This document shows, piece after piece, positions 56,400 through 64,000 of a stretch of 64,000 nt of DNA. Each line of letters begins with the position of its first letter. Positions within the stretch are counted from its first letter, which is position 1. The stretch is from Monoplex corrugatus (taxonomy: Eukaryota > Mollusca > Gastropoda > Littorinimorpha > Ranellidae), in assembly GCA_030674185.1 (NCBI GenBank), contig JAPXFY010000022.1, positions 6,605,604-6,669,603 on the forward strand. The letters run 5' to 3'. The notes under the pieces are model-generated. The model saw only the letters and a list, made by a program, of their open reading frames with translations, did no database searches and had not been told where the DNA came from. The position numbers and the translations under genes were made by a program.

Positions 56400-59050
56400 A
56401 AGTTAGAACTTTTATGTGCATGTGAGTGCGCTTGACAGATAAAAGAAATAAACACATCTCTTCAACGGATTGAATATAACAATACCATCAAATAATAAAA
56501 TAATACAATCAACCAATAGCATAGAAAAAAAATATATGATAAATACATGATGGAATAAACACAATAAAATACAAGGAAACCCAAGTATGATAATAATAAT
56601 AATAATAATAATATAATAATAATAATAATAATAATAATGATAATAATAACAATATAATAATAATACATAAATGCCTCATTGAACAGAAGGGAAATCAAAG
56701 CATAATACGTAATAATAATATCATTACTACAACAGACATCACAGAATTATCTCACAAAAATATTTAAACCCTCAAAATGAGAGAAAAGTAATCGAAAGAT
56801 GGATTTGTGAAAAACAAAAAAAAACAAAAAAAAACCGAAACAAAATAAGAAAAGAAAAACATACCCACTATCTCTCCCACTAAGAGGAAAGTAATTGAAA
56901 GGTGGATCTGTAAAACAACGAAACAATATATATAGCTACATGTAAAACAAAGAAAAACATATCCCTCCCAATGAGAGGAAAATAATCGAAAGATGGATCT
57001 GTAAAAAAAACGAAACAAAATTAAACAAAGAAACATATACTCACACCATGGGAGACCCTCATCTACTTAAATTAACACATTATTCTGAATTGTTAATGAA
57101 CGAAAAAAGTCAATGTACACAATAAAATCGAAACATCCAAAATGTCTAATCACTTCCAACTTCTGAACAAGGCTACAGCGCAAAATATAATCCCACAATA
57201 CAGATCTGATTTCAAATATAACAACTCAATGTACATCTAGTTGGGGTGTGGGGGTGAGAGGTGGGGGTAGACAACAAACGGTATGCAGATATACCAAAGA
57301 CTAAACGTACGAGAAAATAAAAGAAGAAAAGAAAACAAGCAACAACAACAACAACAACAAAAAAGGAAGAAAAAAGGGTGAAAATGGTCAAACTGTTCTG
57401 TAATATCCTTTTTCGTTCAGAAATTAACAAAACCAAAATAATAATAATCGTTTCTAACACAAGCATTTCTCAGTCATTGTGAATCTCCGTGCGGGCGAGA
57501 AACTAAAATAGATCTAGAGCTGCATATCTTTATTTTTCATGGTTGCGTTAGACGAAGGCACAAAAAACAAAAACAAAAATTATCTGTATACATACGTATT
57601 GATAGACAGGCAGACAGGCAGACAGACAGATAGATAGATAGATAGATCCTTACAGTAGCAAGAAAATTTCAGCCAAATTTTCCTGCAGCCAAAAGGTAAA
57701 ACAGAATTAGATCTACGCTTACATGAATGCCTATGACATACGCCTGGATCTATCTGTTGCACGAGAGAATCAAACTGCCCCAATCCGTCAAAGCGAGATC
57801 ATCTTCCGTCTTTTCAGGGAAAACAATAACAACAACAGCAACGAATTCTGTTGCTCATGTAATTTTTCATAGAAAAGTTCAGCTTGCTTGAACACTAGCA
57901 GTCATTTTGACCTGAAAAGTTTGAGATCTTACACCACCTCAATCAATGCAACAAACGAAACCTCAAAACAACAACACTTCGTGATTCATCATCCCCTTCG
58001 AAATGCCGGAAGACCCAAGACACAGCGCCGCCATATTCGTTCGTTCCTTGATTTAACGTCTTTTCACTATGAGTGATATCAGAAGGACGTAATAACCTTT
58101 CTCTATGTCAGATACGGCTGGGCTCCATCTTAATGAGCAGAGACCAGAGCCAAGAGATAAGTTTTTAGTGAGCATGGAATGAATTCATTACAAATCTGAG
58201 GAAGCACTTTTGGATGCCACATAAGAACAAAAGTTGTTGGTCTGTGAAAAAAATACTCTTATTATTTTCCCCAGCAATGTGTATAAGTACATTATTTTCT
58301 TATTAAAGTTCAGCTTCTTTGTAAAGTATAATATGCTCAAAACCATACTTTTGTTGTACTGTATAATGTTCTCTTCAACGCTAATGCCAAACCGTTGCAC
58401 AACAGTAAACATATTGAAAGAGAGGGAAAAAAAAAAAAAAAAAAAAAACACATTGAAAACAACTTAATCTTATATTATTTTGAAAGTAGTGTCCTTTAAT
58501 TTTTGAGAATTTTTTTTTATTTCAGACGAGTTTATGTGACCTTGAAAAAGTCTCATATGAAATGAAATTTCATGTGCATCGAGGGTAATAATAGACGGTG
58601 GCAACTGCAAAGACATATTTGAAATATTGTAAGAATTTCCTGAGAAGTGCCGTTAACAAACCTTTTTTGAAAAGTTCTAATTTAGGCCTTTTATTGGGGG
58701 GGGGGGGGTCCGTGTGACCTTGACTTGATGTCTTACCTTCAAAAATACCTTTTGGCGGCTCTTCAACGGTCCACATCTTTTACCTTATATTTGGCAATGC
58801 ATATGCATTCATGTGGAAGAGTGTTCTCGTTAATATGTGCGTACGATACTGTCGTTCTCTTTTCTTTGCTATGTGTCATGTCGTGTTTTATAATTGATTT
58901 CATAGTTGATTTATGCTTTCAGTTTCATTTACATCAGGTATGCACGTGCATGTGTACGTAAACAGACACAACACGTGCAGAGAACTTTCTTGAAATGTTA
59001 GAGTGGGTATGAGCTTACTTCCCGGGACGGCACGCATATAAATTGTTGTT
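56400..59050. other. Intergenic sequence, no gene recognised
   Basis: (AAT)n at 56587-56660. Three imperfect copies of a block with gagaggaaaataatcgaaag and atggatctgtaaaa at about 56778-57012. taacgtcttttca repeat at 58036-58080. Poly-A at 58429-58448. R6-like block at 58500-58590. Confidence 0.5.
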
Positions 59051-59054
59051 GTAG

Positions 59055-59222
59055 TTGTTGTTGTTATTATTCATTATCATTATTCAATATTATTGATTCA
59101 TTATTATTATCATTAGTTATTATGATTATCATCATTATCATTGTTATTATCGGTTGTTGTTGTTATCATCGTCATTATCATTATTATCATTCTTATTATT
59201 TACTCCTACTCTGATTTGTGTT

Positions 59223-59300
<78 letters not shown>
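59055..59300. repeat. (ATT)n and (TG)n microsatellites
   Basis: Imperfect ATT/ATC repeat at 59055-59210, pure (TG)n at 59223-59299. Confidence 0.93.
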
Positions 59301-59302
<2 letters not shown>

Positions 59303-59327
59303 TTTTACACCCAAATCAGGTCACGAT

Positions 59328-59512
59328 CATCATCATCATCATCATCATCATCAAGGCCGTGGCGTCTTGGCGTTGGCGATCATGGCCCTCCATACGTATC
59401 CCGTCCCTTGCTGCTGGAAGCACATCTTCCACCTCTCCGTCCTCAGCCACCCTGCAAGTCCGTCCAACTATTTTCTCCCTGGGTCTACCTGGTTTCTCTC
59501 ACGATCAGTTTT
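59328..59512 (-). mobile_element. BovB-like RTE 3' end
   Basis: (cat)n tail at 59328-59353, then gcgttggcgatcatggccct and tcctcagccaccctgcaagt, ending near tctacctggtttctctc. Confidence 0.8.
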
Positions 59513-59639
59513 ACAAACTTATGCTTCCTGAACCTCAAAAAATCGCGAATATCTTTCACCAGTTTGGTGAAAATCTGTATACACATATCTCGATTCTTTT
59601 TGCTGACATATTTCGTTTGTGTGCTCGTACGGGCGCGAG

Positions 59640-59948
<309 letters not shown>

Positions 59949-60198
59949 AGTCTTCCCCTTGTCGATGAAAGTTTTCTTTTTCAAATTTAAACGAAAAAAA
60001 AAAAAAATTTTTTTTTGCAACTAAGAACAAATTTATGACGAACAACTGATGCAGTCGATTATGTTCTGATTAAAAAAAAATGGGGGAGGGGGGATATTAG
60101 AGAGAGAATAACAAACAAAAACCATCACTACTGCCACCATGCAAGCAAGTACGCATGCACGCATACACATATACATACAAACCTATAGATATGTACAT

Positions 60199-60380
60199 GT
60201 AACCCTTTGACTCCCACACGCTATCCACAGCTGCAAAAACTTAACCCTTTTCTTCCCTCAGTGCATCCACAAGTTTCCTACAAAAAGCTGATGGATAGGG
60301 TGAGGGAAGCAAAGGGTTAAGTTTTTGTTTTGAGTATGGTTGGCAATGTGGTGGACGGGGTGTTGGAGTCAAAGAGTTAA
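60199..60380 (-). mobile_element. Nested palindromic TTAA MITE, copy 7
   Basis: Short arm (ccacagctgcaaaaac), TTAA, diverged inner palindrome (caagtttcctacaaaaagct), TTAA, long arm (gttttgagtatggttggcaa), final TTAA at 60377-60380. First TTAA mutated to GTAA. Confidence 0.8.
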
Positions 60381-60445
60381 ACAGCTGGTAATTTATGCCG
60401 GTCCGTACTTTAATCCAGAAGTATGGTATACCAGTGGGGTTGGTC

Positions 60446-60497
<52 letters not shown>

Positions 60498-60822
60498 GTG
60501 CCCTGCCGCATGGCATTGGCGATCATGGCCCTCCAGATGCATCTATCCCTTGTCGTTGCGAGAACATCTCCCACCCTCTCTGTCCTCAGCCACCTGCAAG
60601 TCCGTCCAATATTTTCTCCCTGGGTCTACCGGTGTTCTCTTTCCCTCCAGTTTTCTGTTGTGACCAGGTGCTCTAATTCCCCTTTCCTCATAAAATGGCC
60701 TATAAATGGTGCTTGTCTTTTCCTAATCTTTCTTATCAATGATCTTCTTGTGTCTGCCTCCATCAAGACTGTCTCGTTTGTTTTCTTTGCTGTCCATGGA
60801 ACTCTTAACAGTCTTCTTACAC
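60446..60822 (-). mobile_element. BovB-like RTE 3' end
   Basis: Sixteen-odd cat repeats (the LINE tail), then tgccctgccgcatggcattg through to gtccatggaactcttaacag. 5'-truncated next to a (TATC)n tract. Confidence 0.85.
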
Positions 60823-60848
60823 ATCACTATCTATCTATCTATCTATCT

Positions 60849-60891
<43 letters not shown>

Positions 60892-60909
60892 GTCTGTCTA
60901 TCTATCCAT

Positions 60910-60942
<33 letters not shown>

Positions 60943-60967
60943 ATCTATCTATCTAGCTATCTGTCTG

Positions 60968-61003
<36 letters not shown>

Positions 61004-61008
61004 ATCTA

Positions 61009-61069
<61 letters not shown>

Positions 61070-61073
61070 TCTA

Positions 61074-61113
<40 letters not shown>

Positions 61114-61287
61114 ACTATCTATCTATTTTCTGTCTATCTATCTATCTACTATCTGTCTGTCTATCTCTCTCTCTCTATCTATCAGCTAGCTAGTAGCTAG
61201 TAGCTATCTGTCTGTCTGTCTATCTATCTGTCTATCTATCTGTCTATTATGTTATGTATGTATGTATTATCTATCTATCTATCTATT

Positions 61288-61325
<38 letters not shown>

Positions 61326-61340
61326 TATCTATCTATCTAA
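60822..61340. repeat. (TATC)n/(TCTG)n microsatellite
   Basis: About 520 bp of imperfect tetranucleotide repeat. Confidence 0.95.
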
Positions 61341-61341
61341 C

Positions 61342-64000
61342 ATGACAACAATATAAGCAACAACAACAACAACACATAATAGCGACTACTTAATATGATC
61401 AGAACACAACAAAAACACGTAAAAAGAACAGGTAAATGTGATCTGTACACAGCAAGAAGAGGAACAGCAACAACAACACGTGATAACAACAGCTAAATAT
61501 TACCTCAATACAACATCATCAACATCATCATGTGCCCTGCCGCATGGCGTTGGCGATCATGGCCCTCAATACAACAACAACAGTAATAACAACGACTAAA
61601 TATTATATAAACACAGCAACAACAAGAACAACAGCAAAACATCATGTGAACATAACAACGACAGTAATAACAATGGCTAAATATGGTGTAGCACAACAAC
61701 AATAAAACGGTAATAACATCGGCTAAATATGATATGAACAAAACAAAACAAAACACAAAAAAACCAGTAAGAGCAACAGCTAAAATATGATATGAACACA
61801 ACAACAACTGTAATAACAACATCTAAATATTATATGAATATAACAAAAATAACAACAACAGCAAGAACAAAGGATAAATATCATTTGAACACAACAACAA
61901 CAGTAAGAACAACGGCTAAATATGATATGAACATACAAAAAACAGTAAGAACAACGGCTAAACATCATGTGAACATAACAAAAACAGTATGAACAGCGGC
62001 TTAATATGACATGAACACAATAACAACAATAAGAACAACGGCTAAACTTAATGTGAACAGCACAACAATCGTAAGAACAATGGCTAAATATGATATAAAC
62101 ACAAACCAAAATAGCAACAACAACAATAAGAGCAACAGCTAAATATGATAAGAAACAATAACAACAATAAAGACAGCAGCTAAATATAGTCTGCACATAA
62201 CAACAACAGTAAGGACAAGGGCTGAATATGATACGAACATAACAACAACAGTAAGAACAACAGCTAAATACAATATGAATACAACAACAGTAGTATAACA
62301 ACGGCTAAATATGATATGAACACAGTAACAACAATAACAACAAGAACAACGGCTTAACTTCATGTGAACACCACAACAATGGTAAGAACAATGGCTAAAT
62401 GTAATACAGACACAACGAAAACAACAACAACAACGGTAAGAACAACGGCTAAATATCACGTGAAAACAGCAACAACAACAACAACGGTAAGAACAACGGC
62501 TAAATATCACGTGAAAACAGCAACAACAACAACAACGGTAAGAACAACGGCTAAACATCACGTGAAAACAGCAACAACAACAACAACGGTAAGAACAACG
62601 GCTAAACATCACGTGAAAACAACAACAACAACGGTAAGAACAACGGCTAAACACCACGTGAAAACAGCAACAACAACAACAACGGTAAGAACAACGGCTA
62701 AACATCACGTGAAAACAGCAACACAACAACAACAACGGTAAGAACAACGGCTAAACATCATGTGAAAACAACAACAACAACGGTAAGAACAACGGTTAAA
62801 CATCACGTGAAAACAGCAACAACAACAGCAACAACAACGGTAAGAACAACGGCTAAATATCACGTGAAAACAGCAACAACAACAACAACAACAACAACGG
62901 TAAGAACAACGGCTAAATATCACGTGAAAACAGCAACAACAACAACAACAACGGTAAGAACAACGGCTAAATATCACGTGAAAACAGCAACAACAACAAC
63001 AACAACAACAACGGTAAGAACAACGGCTAAATATCACGTGAAAACAGCAACAACAACAACGGTAAGAACAACGGCTAAATATCACGTGAAAACAGCAACA
63101 ACAACAACGGTAAGAACAACGGCTAAATATCACGTGAAAACAGCAACAACAACAACAACAACGGTAAGAACAACGGCTAAATATCACGTGAAAACAGCAA
63201 CAACAACAACAACGGTAAGAACAACGGCTAAACATCATGTGAAAACAACAACAACAACAACGGTAAGAACAACGGCTAAATATCACGTGAAAACAGCAAC
63301 AACAACAACAACAACGGTAAGAACAACGGCTAAATATCACGTGAAAACAGCAACAACAACAACAACGGTAAGAACAACGGCTAAACATCACGTGAAAACA
63401 GCAACAACAACAACAACGGTAAGAACAACGGCTAAACATCACGTGAAAACAACAACAACAACGGTAAGAACAACGGCTAAACATCATGTGAAAACAACAA
63501 CAACGGTAAGAACAACGGTTAAACATCACGTGAAAACAGCAACAACAACAGCAACAACAACGGTAAGAACAACGGCTAAATATCACGTGAAAACAGCAAC
63601 AACAACAACAACAACAACGGTAAGAACAACGGCTAAATATCACGTGAAAACAGCAACAACAACAACGGTAAGAACAACGGCTAAATATCACGTGAAAACA
63701 GCAACAACAACAACAACAACAACGGTAAGAACAACGGCTAAATATCACGTGAAAACAGCAACAACAACAACAACAACGGTAAGAACAACGGCTAAATATC
63801 ACGTGAAAACAACAACAACAACACAACAACGGTAAGAACAACGGCTAAACATCATGTGAAAACAACAACAACAACAACAACAACGGTAAGAACAACGGCT
63901 AAATATCACGTGAAAACAGCAACAACAACAACAACAACGGTAAGAACAACGGCTAAACATCACGTGAAAACAGCAACAACAACAACAACGGTAAGAACAA
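61342..64000. repeat. (CAA)n-based minisatellite with E-box core
   Basis: Unit: cggtaagaacaacggctaaa, tatcacgtgaaaacag plus (caa)2-8. The constant part is 36 bp and the variable part changes by 3, so the frame is preserved and both strands stay open for 350-380 codons. The left 1 kb (61342-62430) is diverged and lacks cacgtg. From about 62440 to the window end units are near-identical. It continues beyond the window. Confidence 0.95.
61515..61563 (-). mobile_element. 49-bp RTE 3' end insertion in the minisatellite
   Basis: atcatcaacatcatcatgtg, ccctgccgcatggcgttggc, gatcatggc, flanked by cctcaatacaac at 61503-61514 and 61564-61575 (the first bases are shared with the LINE, so the duplication is 8-12 bp). 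Confidence 0.85.

Noticed and set aside
62705..63841. 357- and 378-codon frames on both strands
   Set aside because: Product of a minisatellite with units divisible by three; no gene context.

Overview
This is eukaryotic, repeat-dominated DNA. Split coding exons with GT-AG junctions, long (CA)n/(TG)n, (GATA)n and (CATA)n microsatellites, tRNA-derived SINEs, several clades of non-LTR retrotransposon, a Penelope-like element, a Tc1 transposon and piggyBac-type relics point to a lophotrochozoan, most likely a gastropod mollusc. The species is inference. No bacterial, organellar or viral genes were seen.

The only host gene I can support is on the plus strand, 13390-28073: six consecutive 3' exons of an SLC43-family major-facilitator transporter, most like SLC43A3 (equilibrative nucleobase transporter 1). 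The exons (13390-13559, 15020-15800, 18900-19007, 22230-22398, 24329-24452, 27969-28073) join in phase into 484 codons plus stop. The N-terminal exons are not recognisable here and probably lie upstream. Its introns hold most of the retroelement debris between 13.5 and 28 kb.

Layout. 0-3.5 kb: GATA-containing minisatellite. 3.6-4.3 kb: (CA)n. 4.4-6.8 kb: palindromic TTAA MITE, SINE remnants, a piggyBac-like relic. 6.8-8.4 kb: 38-bp satellite interrupted by a foldback element. 8.4-11.5 kb: a full-length RTE-like LINE (minus) with one in-frame stop and a 10-bp target duplication. 11.8-13.05 kb: 5' piece of a second RTE family ending in a perfect 36-bp hairpin. 13.4-28.1 kb: the transporter. 28-46 kb: intergenic, with piggyBac relics, five minisatellites and more MITEs. 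46-54 kb: two CR1/L2-like LINE 3' ends, a CRE-rich array, nested SINE/LINE insertions and a Tc1 element with one frameshift. 55-55.6 kb: Penelope-like 3' end. 59-61.3 kb: microsatellites and LINE ends. 61.3-64 kb: a (CAA)n-based minisatellite running off the window.

The most unusual item is a small element family present seven times: an asymmetric palindrome that contains a second palindrome, with TTAA at each boundary and termini resembling piggyBac ends. A 1.1-kb piggyBac-like relic sits exactly at the TTAA in the tail of a SINE whose unoccupied copies are in the same window. An in-phase duplicated mini-exon in the transporter and three SINE copies that grew internal minisatellites are also worth following.
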